A stretch of 32,292 nt of DNA from Acidimicrobiia bacterium (GTDB lineage Bacteria; Actinomycetota; Acidimicrobiia; Acidimicrobiales; AC-14): contig JAHFUQ010000033.1 in assembly GCA_023265045.1 (NCBI GenBank), positions 1 to 32,292 of the forward strand. The letters run 5' to 3'. Shown piece after piece: positions 1-9,087 of the stretch (positions within the stretch are counted from its first letter, which is position 1; the number at the start of each line of letters is the position of its first letter). A program made the position numbers and the translations under genes. Under the pieces are notes generated by a model that was given only the letters and a program-made list of their open reading frames with translations, made no database searches and was not told the origin of the DNA.

Positions 1-219
1 GAGCGCGAGCGCCGGGTGCGGGCGAGTCGCAGCGGGGAGAAGCCGGCCGCGCCCACCGCCACCGCCATCGCCACGCCGGCGCCGGAGCCGGACGAGCCGG
101 CCGTGCCCGACGTCGTCGACGTCATCGAGCCCGAGCTGGGGGCGCCCGACGCCGAAGCGGCGACGCCCGTCACCGACGAGACCGCCGAAGCCGCAGCCGA
201 CGCAGAGGAAACTGAGTAG
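1..219 (+). CDS. rplV: 50S ribosomal protein L22, C-terminal tail (5' end outside window)
   Basis: The reading frame is open from the first base and ends at TAG 217-219, giving 72 residues. A short basic stretch (ERERRVRASR) is followed by an Ala/Pro/Asp/Glu-rich acidic tail with no fold signal. I call it L22 because it lies 3 bases upstream of rpsC, the rplV position in the S10 operon, and because actinobacterial L22 proteins often carry low-complexity C-terminal extensions. The conserved L22 core, which lines the exit tunnel of the large subunit, lies outside the window, so the identity rests on position and composition. A start inside the window is unlikely, since the tail alone has no known function. 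Confidence 0.7.
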   Translation, partial: ERERRVRASRSGEKPAAPTATAIATPAPEPDEPAVPDVVDVIEPELGAPDAEAATPVTDETAEAAADAEETE

Positions 220-222
220 CGC

Positions 223-1143
223 ATGGGTCAGAAGGTCAATCCGTACGGGTTCCGCCTGGGTGTCACCACCGACTGGAAGTCGCGCTGGTTCAGCGACCGG
301 GACTACACCGAGTACCTGGTCGAGGACTGGAAGATCCGCGACTACCTGATGAAGCAGCTCCCGCACGCCGCCATCAGCCGCATCGAGGTCGAGCGCACGC
401 GTGACCGCCTTCGTGTCGACGTCCACACCGCCCGGCCCGGCATCGTCATCGGCCGGCGCGGCGCCGAGGCCGACCGCCTCCGGGCCGACCTGGCCAAGCT
501 CACCGGCAACGTCAAGATCCAGCTGAACATCCAGGAGATCCGCCAGCCCGAGCTCGACGCCGCCCTGATCGCCCAAGGCGTCGCCGACCAGCTCGCGGGG
601 CGGGTCAGCTTCCGCCGGGCGATGAAGCGGGCGGTCCAGACGGCCCAGAAGGCCGGGGCCCAGGGCATCCGGGTGCAGTGCTCCGGTCGCCTGGGTGGGT
701 CGGAAATGGCCCGCAGTGAGTGGTACCGCGAGGGCCGGGTGCCGCTGCATACGCTTCGCTCCGACATCGACTACGGCCTCCGCGAGGCTCGCACCACCTT
801 CGGCCGCATCGGCGTGAAGGTGTGGATCTACAAGGGCGACATCCTCCCGTACCGCACGTCGGCTGAGGACAAGATCGCCCGCGAGGCCGGCATGGCCGTG
901 GGTGAGACGTCGGGCTCGGCCCGGCCGCGGCGGATCATCTCCGCCGGCGGTGGACGGCGCCGCCCCGAAGGCGAGGAGGCCGCCGCCCCGCCGCCGGCCG
1001 ACGGCGAGACCCCGGTCGACGCGGGTCCCGTGGTGAAGGAGGCCGACCCCGAGCTCGAGCGCCTCCTCGCCGAGGAAGAGGAGATCGAGCGCCGCACCCG
1101 CCAGCACCACGACACTCCGCACTTCCGTCCGGGGGACGAGTGA
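223..1143 (+). CDS. rpsC: 30S ribosomal protein S3 with long acidic C-terminal tail
   Basis: S3 sits at the mRNA entry side of the small subunit head. The protein is 306 aa. It opens with the family start [14 protein letters not shown], has a type 2 KH domain (about 38-110, loop IGRRGAE) and the S3 C-terminal domain (about 120-208, including [18 protein letters not shown]). The core normally ends near 215-230. The remaining ~75 residues are first basic ([14 protein letters not shown]) and then Glu/Ala/Pro-rich and probably disordered. ATG 223 lies 3 bases after the L22 stop. It is co-transcribed with rplV and rplP. Confidence 0.97.
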   Translation: MGQKVNPYGFRLGVTTDWKSRWFSDRDYTEYLVEDWKIRDYLMKQLPHAAISRIEVERTRDRLRVDVHTARPGIVIGRRGAEADRLRADLAKLTGNVKIQLNIQEIRQPELDAALIAQGVADQLAGRVSFRRAMKRAVQTAQKAGAQGIRVQCSGRLGGSEMARSEWYREGRVPLHTLRSDIDYGLREARTTFGRIGVKVWIYKGDILPYRTSAEDKIAREAGMAVGETSGSARPRRIISAGGGRRRPEGEEAAAPPPADGETPVDAGPVVKEADPELERLLAEEEEIERRTRQHHDTPHFRPGDE

Positions 1144-1150
1144 CCACGCC

Positions 1151-1567
1151 ATGTTGATGCCTCGCCGGGTCAAGCATCGCAAGCAGCAGCGCGGGCGGAT
1201 GCAGGGGATGACGAAGGGCGCGGCGGCGATCTCGTTCGGGGATTTCGGGATCCAGGCCCTCGAGCCGGGCTGGATCACAGCCCGCCAGATCGAGGCCGCC
1301 CGTATCGCCATGACTCGCCACATCAAGCGCGGCGGCAAGGTCTGGGTCAACATCTTTCCGCAGAAGCCCGTCACCCATAAGCCGGCGGAGACACGCATGG
1401 GCTCGGGGAAGGGCAACCCCGAGCTCTGGGTCGCGGTCGTGAAGCCGGGCCGGATCATGTTCGAGCTGGCGGGTGTCAGCGCGGAGCTGGCCAAGGAGGC
1501 CATGGAGCGGGCGATCCAGAAGCTGCCGATCAAGGCCCGTTTCGTGGCCCGTTCGGAGGAGGTGTGA
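1151..1567 (+). CDS. rplP: 50S ribosomal protein L16
   Basis: L16 binds 23S rRNA near the A site and helps place aminoacyl-tRNA. The 138-aa length is normal. It begins [15 protein letters not shown] and contains the conserved [15 protein letters not shown] segment (about residues 76-90). ATG 1151 is preferred over ATG 1157 because the family starts with MLxPxR. The gene follows rpsC by 7 bases, and its TGA overlaps the rpmC start (TGATG at 1565-1569), which implies translational coupling. Confidence 0.97.
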   Translation: MLMPRRVKHRKQQRGRMQGMTKGAAAISFGDFGIQALEPGWITARQIEAARIAMTRHIKRGGKVWVNIFPQKPVTHKPAETRMGSGKGNPELWVAVVKPGRIMFELAGVSAELAKEAMERAIQKLPIKARFVARSEEV

Positions 1568-1794
1568 TGGCGAAGACATCCGAACTGCGCGAAATGGACG
1601 ACGACGAGCTGTTCACGAAGTTGACCGAGGCCAAGCAGGAGCTGTTCAACCTCCGGTTCCAGCACGTCACCGGCCAGCAGGACAACTACGCCCGCCTGGG
1701 CCAGGTCCGCAAGGACGTCGCCCGCATCAACACCCTGCTCCGGGAGCGGGAAATCGCCGCGGCCGAGGCCGCCGAAGGAGGACGTCGTGGCTGA
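1567..1794 (+). CDS. rpmC: 50S ribosomal protein L29
   Basis: L29 is a small helical protein near the tunnel exit that helps form the docking site for trigger factor and SRP. The protein is 75 aa with the family signature [12 protein letters not shown] and the second helix pattern [16 protein letters not shown]. An in-frame GTG precedes it at 1564, but ATG 1567 sits in the TGATG overlap with rplP and gives the usual MAKTSELRE start. The 3' end overlaps rpsQ by 8 bases, and an AGGAGG-like site for rpsQ lies inside this gene. Confidence 0.95.
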   Translation: MAKTSELREMDDDELFTKLTEAKQELFNLRFQHVTGQQDNYARLGQVRKDVARINTLLREREIAAAEAAEGGRRG

Positions 1795-2068
1795 CGCTGA
1801 ACCCGCCGCCGCCCGGCCCACCAACCGCCGCAAGGTGCGCGAGGGCGTGGTCGTCTCGACCGCCGGGGACAAGACCGCCGTCGTGGCCGTGGTCGAGCGC
1901 GTCCGCCACCCCCGCTACGACAAGACGGTGCAGCGCACCAAGCGCCTGCACGCCCACGACGAGGCCAACGACGCCCGCACCGGCGACCGGGTCCGGATCA
2001 TGGAGACCCGGCCGCTGTCGAAGCTGAAGCATTGGCGCTTGGTCGAAGTCCTCGAGCGCGCACGATGA
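1787..2068 (+). CDS. rpsQ: 30S ribosomal protein S17
   Basis: S17 is an early-assembling OB-fold protein that binds the 16S rRNA 5' domain. The protein is 93 aa. The conserved elements are [24 protein letters not shown] and the [20 protein letters not shown] segment. The start is GTG 1787, backed by GGAGG at 1777-1782, and it overlaps the end of rpmC. The first ~14 residues (Ala/Pro-rich) extend a little beyond shorter homologues. This is the last gene of the S10 part of the cluster. Confidence 0.96.
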   Translation: MADAEPAAARPTNRRKVREGVVVSTAGDKTAVVAVVERVRHPRYDKTVQRTKRLHAHDEANDARTGDRVRIMETRPLSKLKHWRLVEVLERAR

Positions 2069-2090
2069 GCTTCGCGAAGGGGGCTGCATC

Positions 2091-2459
2091 GTGATCCAAC
2101 AGGAGAGCCGGCTGCGGGTGGCCGACAACTCGGGCGCCAAGGAGATCCTCTGCATCAAGGTGCTGGGGGGGTCGAAGCGGCGCTACGCGTCGATCGGCGA
2201 CATCATCGTCGCCACCGTCAAGCAGGCGATCCCCGGCGCCGCCGTCAAGAAGGGCGACGTGGTGAAGTGCGTCGTCGTGCGGACGAAGAAAGAAAACCGG
2301 CGCCCGGATGGTTCTTACATTCGCTTCGACGAGAACGCGGCCGTGCTGATCAACGACGCACTCCAGCCGCGTGGCACCCGGATCTTCGGCCCCGTCGGGC
2401 GCGAGCTGCGGGACAAGAAGTTCATGCGAATCATCTCGCTTGCACCAGAGGTGTTGTGA
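2091..2459 (+). CDS. rplN: 50S ribosomal protein L14
   Basis: L14 lies at the subunit interface and contacts 16S rRNA and L19. The 122-aa length is exactly typical. It begins [18 protein letters not shown] and contains the central [17 protein letters not shown] segment (about residues 51-67) and the C-terminal [10 protein letters not shown]. The start is GTG 2091 with an AAGGGGG site at 2077-2083. It is the first gene of the classical spc operon, and the 22-base gap after rpsQ shows no clear terminator. Its TGA overlaps the rplX ATG (TGATG). Confidence 0.97.
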   Translation: MIQQESRLRVADNSGAKEILCIKVLGGSKRRYASIGDIIVATVKQAIPGAAVKKGDVVKCVVVRTKKENRRPDGSYIRFDENAAVLINDALQPRGTRIFGPVGRELRDKKFMRIISLAPEVL

Positions 2460-2764
2460 TGAGGCTCAAGAAGGGTGACCGTGTCCGTGTGCTCACGGGC
2501 AAGGACCGTGGCGACGAGGGCGACATCATGCGCGTCTTCCCCAAGACGGGGAAGGTGATCGTGGAGAACGTCAACATCGCCAAGAAGCACCAGCGCGCCC
2601 TACGGGCGACGATGCAGGCCGGGATCATCGACAAGGACATGCCGATGCCGGCGTCCAATGTCGCCCTCATCTGTCGCGCGTGCGACAAGCCGACGCGCGT
2701 CGGGTACCGCTTCGAGGGCAACACCAAGGTCCGCGTCTGCAAGAAGTGCGAGGCCGACATCTGA
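2459..2764 (+). CDS. rplX: 50S ribosomal protein L24
   Basis: L24 initiates large-subunit assembly by binding the 5' end of 23S rRNA. The protein is 101 aa, starting at ATG 2459, which overlaps the rplN stop. It has an N-terminal KOW motif ([20 protein letters not shown]) and the conserved [10 protein letters not shown]. The C-terminal half has two CxxC pairs (CRAC near 78-81 and CKKC near 94-97), which could bind a metal. An upstream in-frame extension would run through rplN and is not coding. The stop overlaps the rplE start. Confidence 0.96.
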   Translation: MRLKKGDRVRVLTGKDRGDEGDIMRVFPKTGKVIVENVNIAKKHQRALRATMQAGIIDKDMPMPASNVALICRACDKPTRVGYRFEGNTKVRVCKKCEADI

Positions 2765-3459
2765 TGGCCGCGCCGGGTGTCAAGGGCAAGGGCAAGCCGC
2801 AGCCGCAGAAGGGCGGGAAGGGCGGCGACCCTCGCCAGCAAGGGAAGGGGCAGGCCAAGGCGACCGCCGCGGCGGCGACCAGTTCCGCGCCCGCCGTCCC
2901 CCGCCCCACGCCGCGCCTGAAGATCAAATACCGCGAGGAGCTGCAACCGCGGCTGAAGGATTCGCTCGCCCTCCCCAACATGATGATGGTGCCGCGCCTG
3001 GAGAAGATCGTCTTGAACTGCGGGGTCGGCAAGGCCACCCAGCAGGCGTCGCTGCTCGACGGGGCGGTCACCGACCTCACCCTGATCACCGGCCAGAAGC
3101 CGCAGGTCACCAAGGCGCGCCGGTCGATCGCCGCCTTCAAGTTGAGGGAGGGCAACGCCATCGGCGCCATGGTCACGCTGCGGGGCGACCGCATGTGGGA
3201 GTTCTTCGACCGCCTGATCAGTGTGACGATCCCCCGCATCCGGGACTTCCGAGGCCTGCCGGCGAGCGCGTTCGACGGGCGAGGGAACTACACGTTCGGG
3301 ATCAACGAGCAGCTGATCTTTCCGGAGATCGATTACGACAAGGTCGACGCCGTCAGGGGCATGGACATCACGATTGTGACGACAGCACGCGACAACGCGG
3401 GCGGGCGGGCCTTGCTCGACGCCTTCGGGTTCCCGTTCCGTCGGGAGGGTTCGAACTAA
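2764..3459 (+). CDS. rplE: 50S ribosomal protein L5 with basic N-terminal extension
   Basis: L5 forms part of the central protuberance with 5S rRNA. The protein is 231 aa, whereas the family is usually 178-190. The core starts near residue 50 ([13 protein letters not shown]) and carries [35 protein letters not shown] and [10 protein letters not shown]. The first ~48 residues are Gly/Lys/Gln/Pro/Ala-rich and lack predicted structure. ATG 2764 lies in a TGATG overlap with rplX. No alternative ATG, GTG or TTG lies closer to the core, so the extension appears real. The TAA overlaps the S14 start. Confidence 0.95.
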   Translation: MAAPGVKGKGKPQPQKGGKGGDPRQQGKGQAKATAAAATSSAPAVPRPTPRLKIKYREELQPRLKDSLALPNMMMVPRLEKIVLNCGVGKATQQASLLDGAVTDLTLITGQKPQVTKARRSIAAFKLREGNAIGAMVTLRGDRMWEFFDRLISVTIPRIRDFRGLPASAFDGRGNYTFGINEQLIFPEIDYDKVDAVRGMDITIVTTARDNAGGRALLDAFGFPFRREGSN

Positions 3460-3644
3460 TGGCAAAGAAGTGCCTGGTCATCAAGGCAAACCGCAAGCCG
3501 CGGTTCAAGGTGCGCGCCTACACCCGGTGCCGGCGCTGCGGGCGGCCGCGCGCCGTGTTCCGCCAGTTCGGCCTGTGCCGGCTGTGCCTGCGCGAGCTGG
3601 CCCACGCCGGCGAGGTGCCCGGCGTCACGAAGTCGAGCTGGTGA
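3459..3644 (+). CDS. rpsZ: 30S ribosomal protein S14, zinc (type Z) form
   Basis: S14 sits in the head of the small subunit and is needed for S2, S3 and S10 placement. This 61-aa protein has the zinc ribbon Cys24, Cys27, Cys40, Cys43 (CRRC and CRLC), so it is the short zinc-dependent form. It ends with the typical [14 protein letters not shown] 3459 overlaps the rplE stop (TAATG). Some actinobacteria also carry a zinc-free paralogue used in zinc starvation; none is seen here. Confidence 0.97.
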   Translation: MAKKCLVIKANRKPRFKVRAYTRCRRCGRPRAVFRQFGLCRLCLRELAHAGEVPGVTKSSW

Positions 3645-3660
3645 GAGGAGGGATGCCGAG

Positions 3661-4065
3661 ATGACGATGACCGACCCGATCGCCGACATGCTCACGCGGA
3701 TTCGCAACGGGAGCGTGGCCGCCCAGGACGCCGTCCGCATGCCGTCCTCCAAGTTGAAGGAGTCCCTCGCCGTCATCCTCCGGCGCGAGGGCTATATCAA
3801 CGACTTCAAGGTGCAGGACGACCCCAACCGCCCCGGCCAGCAACTCGAGATCACGCTCAAGTACACCCCGGAGCGGGTGCCGACCATCACCGGGCTGCGC
3901 CGCGTCTCCAAACCGGGGCTGCGGGTGTACACCAAAGCCGACCGACTGCCCCGCGTCCTCGGCGGACTCGGCGTGGCGGTCCTGTCCACGAGCCAGGGGC
4001 TCCTCACCGACCGCGAGGCGCGCGACCGCCGGGTCGGGGGCGAAGTCCTCTGTTACGTGTGGTGA
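3661..4065 (+). CDS. rpsH: 30S ribosomal protein S8
   Basis: S8 binds the central domain of 16S rRNA and in several bacteria represses its own operon. The 134-aa protein has the N-terminal [13 protein letters not shown] and the C-terminal [26 protein letters not shown] region. ATG 3661 is chosen because GAGAGGAGGG (3644-3653) lies about 8 bases upstream; ATG 3667 would be too far. It is the fifth gene of the spc operon. Confidence 0.97.
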   Translation: MTMTDPIADMLTRIRNGSVAAQDAVRMPSSKLKESLAVILRREGYINDFKVQDDPNRPGQQLEITLKYTPERVPTITGLRRVSKPGLRVYTKADRLPRVLGGLGVAVLSTSQGLLTDREARDRRVGGEVLCYVW

Positions 4066-4075
4066 GGTAAGAGCC

Positions 4076-4615
4076 ATGTCCCGAATCGGCCGATCGCCCA
4101 TCCCCGTCCCCGCCGGCGTCGAGGTCACCCTCGCCGACCGTTCGGTGACGGTGAAAGGCCCGCGCGGCACGCTCGCACGCGTGCTCCCGCCGGACATCAC
4201 CGTCGACCAGGCTGACGGCGTGCTGCTGGTCCAGCGGCCCGACGACGAGCGGGAGCACCGGGCGCTGCACGGGCTCACCCGCAGCTTGGTCAACAACATG
4301 GTCGTGGGAGTCACGACCGGGTTCCAGAAGGACCTCGAGATCGTCGGGGTGGGCTACCGCGCCGTGGCTCAAGGCCCGACCACGTTGGAGCTGGCCCTCG
4401 GCTTCTCCCACCCGGTCAAGGTCGAGGCGCCCGAAGGCATCACCTTCGAGGTGCCGGCCCCTACCCGCATCACCGTGCGCGGCAATGACAAGGAAGCGGT
4501 CGGCCAGGTCGCGGCGAACATCCGCAAGCTGCGCAAGCCCGAGCCCTACAAGGGCAAAGGCGTCCGCTACGCCGGCGAAGTCGTCCGTCGCAAGGCCGGA
4601 AAGGCAGCGAAGTAA
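4076..4615 (+). CDS. rplF: 50S ribosomal protein L6
   Basis: L6 binds 23S rRNA near the sarcin-ricin loop. The 179-aa length is normal. Two homologous half domains are visible, beginning [15 protein letters not shown] and ending with the signature [14 protein letters not shown] (about residues 155-168). ATG 4076 follows the rpsH stop by 10 bases, with GAGGT at 4064-4068 as ribosome-binding site. No unusual features. Confidence 0.97.
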   Translation: MSRIGRSPIPVPAGVEVTLADRSVTVKGPRGTLARVLPPDITVDQADGVLLVQRPDDEREHRALHGLTRSLVNNMVVGVTTGFQKDLEIVGVGYRAVAQGPTTLELALGFSHPVKVEAPEGITFEVPAPTRITVRGNDKEAVGQVAANIRKLRKPEPYKGKGVRYAGEVVRRKAGKAAK

Positions 4616-4618
4616 CCC

Positions 4619-4984
4619 ATGACGGTTTCGACGAAGCAGAAGCAGAGGGCGCTGGCGCGCCGGCACCAGCGGGTGCGCAAGACGGTCAAGGGCACGCCCG
4701 AGAGGCCGCGCCTGGCCGTGTTCCGGTCCAACAAGCACATCCACGCCCAGGTGATCGACGACGTCGCCGGGCGCACACTCGCTGCCGCCAGCACGGTCGA
4801 AGCCGACCTGAAGGGCGCCGCCACCGGCAACAAGGCCGCCGCCACCCAGGTGGGCAAGCGGGTGGGCGAGCGCGCCAAGGCCGCGGGTGTCGCCAGGGTC
4901 GTGTTCGATCGGGGCGGGTTCCTCTACCACGGGCGGGTTGCGGCGGTGGCCGATGGCGCCCGCGAAGCCGGCCTCGAGTTCTAA
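4619..4984 (+). CDS. rplR: 50S ribosomal protein L18
   Basis: L18 carries 5S rRNA into the large subunit. The protein is 121 aa, with a basic N-terminus ([16 protein letters not shown]), the core [19 protein letters not shown] and the C-terminal [29 protein letters not shown] 4619 is 3 bases after the rplF stop. No strong Shine-Dalgarno site is visible, so coupling to rplF is likely. Confidence 0.97.
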   Translation: MTVSTKQKQRALARRHQRVRKTVKGTPERPRLAVFRSNKHIHAQVIDDVAGRTLAAASTVEADLKGAATGNKAAATQVGKRVGERAKAAGVARVVFDRGGFLYHGRVAAVADGAREAGLEF

Positions 4985-4993
4985 GGAGTTTGT

Positions 4994-5542
4994 GTGCCTG
5001 AAAGCCAGTACGAAGAGCGAGTGATCGACATCAACCGGGTGGCCAAGGTGGTCAAGGGCGGCCGGCGGTTCTCGTTCACCGCGCTCGTGGTGGTGGGCGA
5101 TGGCGGCGGGAAGGTCGGGCTCGGCTACGGCAAGGCCAAAGAAGTTCCGGCTGCCATCCAGAAGGGGATCGAGGAGGCGCGCAAGAACCTCTTCGACGTC
5201 CCGCTGGCGGGCTCGACCATCACCCACCCCATCCTCGGCGCCCGCGGCGCGGGCCGGGTGTTGCTGAAGCCGGCGGCGCCCGGCACCGGCGTCATCGCCG
5301 GCGGCGCGGCGCGCGCCAACCTCGAGGCGGCCGGCATCCACGACATCCTGGCCAAGTCGCTCGGGTCGTCCAACTCCATCAACGTCGCCCACGCCACCAT
5401 CCAGGGCCTACGCAGCCTCAAGCGGCCCGACCAGGTCGCCAAGATGCGCGGCAAGTCCCCTGAAGAGGTGACGCCGGCCGGCCTGCTGCGGGCCTACAAC
5501 GAAACCAAGCGCGGGCCGCACGTACCGGTGGAGGTGGCGTAA
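4994..5542 (+). CDS. rpsE: 30S ribosomal protein S5
   Basis: S5 works at the mRNA entry channel and in decoding accuracy. The protein is 182 aa. The double-stranded-RNA-binding-like domain spans about 7-75 ([21 protein letters not shown]), and the C-terminal domain contains [20 protein letters not shown] and [14 protein letters not shown] 4994 has AAGGAG at 4983-4988. It lies 9 bases after rplR and is followed directly by the TTG-initiated rpmD. Confidence 0.97.
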   Translation: MPESQYEERVIDINRVAKVVKGGRRFSFTALVVVGDGGGKVGLGYGKAKEVPAAIQKGIEEARKNLFDVPLAGSTITHPILGARGAGRVLLKPAAPGTGVIAGGAARANLEAAGIHDILAKSLGSSNSINVAHATIQGLRSLKRPDQVAKMRGKSPEEVTPAGLLRAYNETKRGPHVPVEVA

Positions 5543-5543
5543 G

Positions 5544-5735
5544 TTGGCCGACCAGCTCAAAGTCGTGCAGGTACGTTCGGCCATCGGGTCCATTCCCAAG
5601 CACCGCGGCACGCTGCGGGCGCTCGGGTTGGGCCGCATCGGTAAGACGAACATCCTCCCCGACCGGCCCGAGATCCGGGGCATGCTGGCCCAGGTCCCGC
5701 ACCTGATCACCGTCGAAACGCTGGAGCCACGATGA
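5544..5735 (+). CDS. rpmD: 50S ribosomal protein L30 (TTG start)
   Basis: L30 is a small peripheral large-subunit protein. The protein is 63 aa, containing the signature [23 protein letters not shown] and the C-terminal [10 protein letters not shown]. The only start that fits is TTG 5544, one base after the rpsE stop; GGAGGTGG (5530-5537) inside rpsE is the likely ribosome-binding site. Its TGA overlaps the rplO ATG (ATGA). A weak start may lower L30 yield relative to its neighbours. Confidence 0.94.
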   Translation: MADQLKVVQVRSAIGSIPKHRGTLRALGLGRIGKTNILPDRPEIRGMLAQVPHLITVETLEPR

Positions 5736-6220
5736 AGGTTCACGACCTCAAGCCCGCGGAGGGCTCCTCGCGCCCCCGGCGGCGCGTCGGGCGCGGCACG
5801 GGCGGCAAGGGCGGCAAGACCGCCGGCCGGGGCACCAAGGGCCAGGGCGCACGCAACACGGTCAGGCCCGGGTTCGAGGGCGGGCAGATGCCGATCATGC
5901 GCCGCCTCCCCAAGCTGAAGGGCTTCAACAACCCGTTCCGCATCGAGTACACGGTCGTGAACCTCGACGGCCTGCAGAAGTTCGACGGCACGGAGGTCAA
6001 CCCGGACACGCTGCGCGCCCGGGGCATGGTCCACAAGCACGGCCTCGTCAAAGTGCTGGGCCGGGGCGAGCTCACGCGGGCCGTGCACGTCTCGGCCCAC
6101 GCGTTCTCGAAGTCGGCTGAAGCGGCAATCAAGGCTGTGGGCGGTACGGTGGAAGTGCTGCCGTCGCCCTACGGCAGCCGCCGCCCGCCGGCCAAGGGCA
6201 GCGCGTTGACGAACCGTTGA
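5732..6220 (+). CDS. rplO: 50S ribosomal protein L15
   Basis: L15 is a late-assembling protein that reaches deep into 23S rRNA. The 162-aa protein has the basic glycine-rich N-terminal extension typical of L15 ([19 protein letters not shown]) and the globular C-terminal domain with [23 protein letters not shown] 5732 overlaps the rpmD stop. It is followed 17 bases later by secY. Confidence 0.97.
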   Translation: MKVHDLKPAEGSSRPRRRVGRGTGGKGGKTAGRGTKGQGARNTVRPGFEGGQMPIMRRLPKLKGFNNPFRIEYTVVNLDGLQKFDGTEVNPDTLRARGMVHKHGLVKVLGRGELTRAVHVSAHAFSKSAEAAIKAVGGTVEVLPSPYGSRRPPAKGSALTNR

Positions 6221-6237
6221 GGCGAGGGGATTAGACG

Positions 6238-7530
6238 GTGTTCGGCAGCCTGAAGAACATGTTCAAGGTTCCGGACCTCCGGAACAAGATCGTATTCACC
6301 CTGTTCGTCATCACCCTGTACCGGATGGGGTCCAACGTCACGGTCCCCGGCATCGACTTCAACGCGGTGCAGGACCTGCAGCGCCAGGCCGAGCGGGGCG
6401 GCGTGCTCGGGTTTCTCAACCTGTTCTCCGGCGGCGCCCTGACCCAGATGGCGATCTTCGCCCTGGGGATCATGCCCTACATCACCAGCTCGATCATCAT
6501 GCAGCTGCTGGCGGTCGTCATCCCCCGTATCGAGCAGTGGCAGAAGCAGGGCGCGGTCGGCCAGCGCAAGATCACCCAGTGGACCCGGTACATGACCGTC
6601 GGCCTCGCCATCCTGCAGGCGACGGGCATCACCTACCAGTTCAACAACGGTTTACTGGGGCGGGCCGGGTCGACCAACCTCAAGCTGGTGACCAAGTTCG
6701 ACGTCCCTCACGTCGCCCTGATCGTCATGACGATCACCGCCGGCACGGCCGTCGTGATGTGGATGGGCGAGCTGATCACCCAGCGGGGGATCGGCAACGG
6801 CATGTCGATCCTGATCTTCTCCAACGTCGTCAGCCGGTTGCCGGCCCAGGTCGGCAACGTGCGGGCCGAGGGCGGCAATGTCATCTTCGGGGTCGTGATC
6901 GCCGTCGGGATCCTGATGATCCTGGCCATCGTGTTCGTGGAGCAGGGCCAGCGGCGCATCCCCGTCCAGTTCGCCAAGCGGGTGGTGGGGCGGCGCATGT
7001 ACGGCGGCCAGTCGACCTACATCCCGCTCAAGGTCAACCAGGCCGGCGTCATCCCGATCATCTTCGCCAGCTCGGTGCTGTACTTCCCGGTGCTGCTGTC
7101 GAACGTCATCCAGTGGAAGGGCGTCGTCAACTTCATCAACCGCAACCTGGTGCAGCCCGACAACTTCTTCTACATCTCGATCTACGGCCTGTTGATCGTG
7201 TTCTTCACGTACTTCTACACCGCCATCACGTTCAACCCCCAGCAGCAGGCCGACATCATCCGCAAGCAGGGCGGCTTCATCCCCGGCATCCGTCCCGGGC
7301 CGCCCACCGAGCGGTACCTGGGCACGATCCTGAACCGCATCACCCTGCCCGGCTCGCTCTTCCTGGCCGCTATCGCCCTCGTCCCGCAGATCGCGCTGGC
7401 CGTTTACGGCGTACAGGGGTTCCCGTTCGGTGGCACAACGATCCTCATCGCCGTGGGGGTCGCCCTCGAGACGATGAAGCAGATCGACAGCCAGCTCATG
7501 ATGCGCAACTACGAGGGCTTCCTCACCTAG
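6238..7530 (+). CDS. secY: Preprotein translocase channel subunit SecY
   Basis: SecY forms the membrane channel through which SecA and the ribosome export proteins. The protein is 430 aa with ten predicted membrane helices. Visible landmarks are the plug-proximal FSGGALTQMAIFALGIMPYI and IMQLL (about 64-91), GELITQRGIGNGMSILIF in the cytosolic loop region, and the C-terminal GTTILIAVGVALETMKQID. GTG 6238 follows GAGGGGA (6224-6230). It lies in the spc operon between rplO and adk, the usual actinobacterial place. Confidence 0.98.
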   Translation: MFGSLKNMFKVPDLRNKIVFTLFVITLYRMGSNVTVPGIDFNAVQDLQRQAERGGVLGFLNLFSGGALTQMAIFALGIMPYITSSIIMQLLAVVIPRIEQWQKQGAVGQRKITQWTRYMTVGLAILQATGITYQFNNGLLGRAGSTNLKLVTKFDVPHVALIVMTITAGTAVVMWMGELITQRGIGNGMSILIFSNVVSRLPAQVGNVRAEGGNVIFGVVIAVGILMILAIVFVEQGQRRIPVQFAKRVVGRRMYGGQSTYIPLKVNQAGVIPIIFASSVLYFPVLLSNVIQWKGVVNFINRNLVQPDNFFYISIYGLLIVFFTYFYTAITFNPQQQADIIRKQGGFIPGIRPGPPTERYLGTILNRITLPGSLFLAAIALVPQIALAVYGVQGFPFGGTTILIAVGVALETMKQIDSQLMMRNYEGFLT

Positions 7531-7543
7531 GGGGCGTGCCCCC
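7530..7543 (+). other. Small GC hairpin between secY and adk
   Basis: GGGGG (7530-7534) pairs with CCCCC (7539-7543) across a CGTG loop, directly on the secY stop codon. There is no T-run, so it is not a classical terminator. It could slow ribosomes or polymerase or protect the upstream mRNA end. Confidence 0.35.
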
Positions 7544-7556
7544 CTCCGGGTAGTAC

Positions 7557-8255
7557 ATGCCTGGCCCGCGGTTGGTCATCCTCGGCAAGCAGGGTGCCGG
7601 AAAAGGCACCCAGGCGCAGCGGCTCGCGGCCCACTACCGGATTCCGCGCATCTCGACGGGGGACATGTTCCGCACGGCCGTGGAGCACAACACCGAGGCC
7701 GGGCAGAAGGCGCAGAAATACATGGAGGCGGGCGAGCTGGTGCCCGACGACGTGGTCATCGAGATGGTCGAGGAGCGGCTGAAAGACTCCGACGCCCGCC
7801 GGGGCTTCGTGCTCGACGGCTTCCCCCGCAACGCCGAGCAGGCCAGGGCCCTCGACGAGGCGCTCGGGCGCAAGGCGGTCGACCTGGTGGTCGAGTTGGA
7901 GGTGCCGACCGACGTCGTGCTCCGCCGCCTGGCGAGCCGGCGCGTCTGCCTCAACTGCGGCGCCCCCTACAGCACCGACCGGCCCCCGGCCCAGAACTGG
8001 ACGTGTGACATCTGCGGCGGCGCCGTCGTGCAGCGCGAGGACGACACCGAGGCCGCCATTGCCCGGCGCCTCGACGTCTACACCCGCCAGACCGAGCCGC
8101 TGGTCGCCTACTACCTGGGCCAGGACAAGCTGGCGTCGGTCGACGGCACCGGCCAGCCCGACCAGGTCACCGGCCGCCTGCTCCGCGGCATCGACTCGCG
8201 GCTCAACCGCAGGTCTGGGGGTACCGTGGATGGGGATCGCGAGGAGATGGGCTAA
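7557..8255 (+). CDS. adk: Adenylate kinase, zinc-LID type
   Basis: It interconverts ATP, AMP and ADP in the cytosol. The protein is 232 aa. The P-loop is GKQGAGKGT at 10-18 (the family usually has GxPGxGKGT, so Gln replaces Pro). The AMP-binding part has STGDMFR (33-39) and DGFPRN (87-92). The long LID carries Cys131, Cys134, Cys150 and Cys153, a structural zinc site as in Gram-positive enzymes. ATG 7557 is 26 bases after secY. The last ~15 residues are longer than usual. It is followed immediately by map. Confidence 0.97.
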   Translation: MPGPRLVILGKQGAGKGTQAQRLAAHYRIPRISTGDMFRTAVEHNTEAGQKAQKYMEAGELVPDDVVIEMVEERLKDSDARRGFVLDGFPRNAEQARALDEALGRKAVDLVVELEVPTDVVLRRLASRRVCLNCGAPYSTDRPPAQNWTCDICGGAVVQREDDTEAAIARRLDVYTRQTEPLVAYYLGQDKLASVDGTGQPDQVTGRLLRGIDSRLNRRSGGTVDGDREEMG

Positions 8256-8999
8256 GTGCGAAAGAGCAAGGAAGAAGTGGCGAAGATGCGCCGGGCGGGC
8301 CGGGTGGTGGCCCAGATGCTGGAGGCCTGCGAGCGGGCGGCCAAGCCGGGTGTGACCACGCGGGAGCTGGACCTGATCGCCCGCGACGTCCTCGAGCGCA
8401 ACCACGCCCGCTCGAACTTCCTCAACTACAAGGGGTTCCCCGCCGTCATCTGCACGTCGCCGAACAGCGTGATCGTCCACGGCATCCCCAGCAACCAGCC
8501 CCTCAAGGACGGCGACATCCTGTCGGTGGACTGCGGGGCGATCATCGAGGGCTACCACGCCGACGCGGCCCGCACATTCCCGATCGGCGACGTCGACGAG
8601 GACGCCCACCAGCTGATGAAGGTCACCCGAGCCAGCCTCGACGCCGGCATCGAGTTCGTGCGCGACGGGGCACGGGTCAGCGACATCGGCGAGGCCGTCC
8701 AGAAGGTGGCCGAGGCCGCCGGGTTCTCGGTGGTGCGGGAGTACGTCGGCCACGGCATCGGCACGGCCCTGCACGAAGAGCCCCAGGTGCCGAACTACAA
8801 GACCAACCGGCGCGGGATCAAGCTCATGGTCGGCCACGTGCTGGCCGTCGAGCCCATGGTCAACATGGGCGGCCCCAAGACCGAGCTGCGCGACGACGGC
8901 TGGACCGTCGTGACCCTCGACGGGAGCCTCTCCGCCCACTTCGAGGACAGCATCGCCGTCACCGAAAACGGCCCGGAGATTTTGACCCGCCTGGACTGA
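8256..8999 (+). CDS. map: Methionine aminopeptidase type I
   Basis: It removes the initiator methionine from nascent proteins when the second residue is small. The protein is 247 aa with all metal ligands present: Asp92, Asp103, His166, Glu199 and Glu230, plus the catalytic His75. GTG 8256 directly follows the adk TAA with no gap, and the GAGGAG inside adk (8241-8246) is the likely ribosome-binding site. It belongs to the secY-adk-map unit. The N-terminus has no zinc-finger or SH3-binding extension. Confidence 0.97.
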   Translation: MRKSKEEVAKMRRAGRVVAQMLEACERAAKPGVTTRELDLIARDVLERNHARSNFLNYKGFPAVICTSPNSVIVHGIPSNQPLKDGDILSVDCGAIIEGYHADAARTFPIGDVDEDAHQLMKVTRASLDAGIEFVRDGARVSDIGEAVQKVAEAAGFSVVREYVGHGIGTALHEEPQVPNYKTNRRGIKLMVGHVLAVEPMVNMGGPKTELRDDGWTVVTLDGSLSAHFEDSIAVTENGPEILTRLD

Positions 9000-9007
9000 G
9001 GTATCCT
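8982..9007 (+). promoter_or_regulatory. Possible internal promoter before infA
   Basis: TTGACC at 8982-8987 and TATCCT at 9002-9007 resemble -35 and -10 boxes, but the spacing is only 14 bases, so the -10 may act alone. An internal promoter here would separate the alpha operon from the spc operon, as in other bacteria. Confidence 0.3.
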
Positions 9008-9027
9008 GAAGGGCTCCGCGTCTGCTG

Positions 9028-9044
9028 GCGCGCCTGTGGCGCGT
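9028..9044 (+). other. Stem-loop in the map-infA spacer
   Basis: GCGCGCC (9028-9034) pairs with GGCGCGT (9038-9044) over a TGT loop, seven pairs including one G-U. No T-run follows. It lies in the 88-base leader of infA and could be a weak terminator of the spc operon or part of a leader control element. Confidence 0.35.
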
Positions 9045-9087
9045 GTGTTCGCCGGAGCAAACCGTAGTCCGCTCGTTGGAGGTTCAC

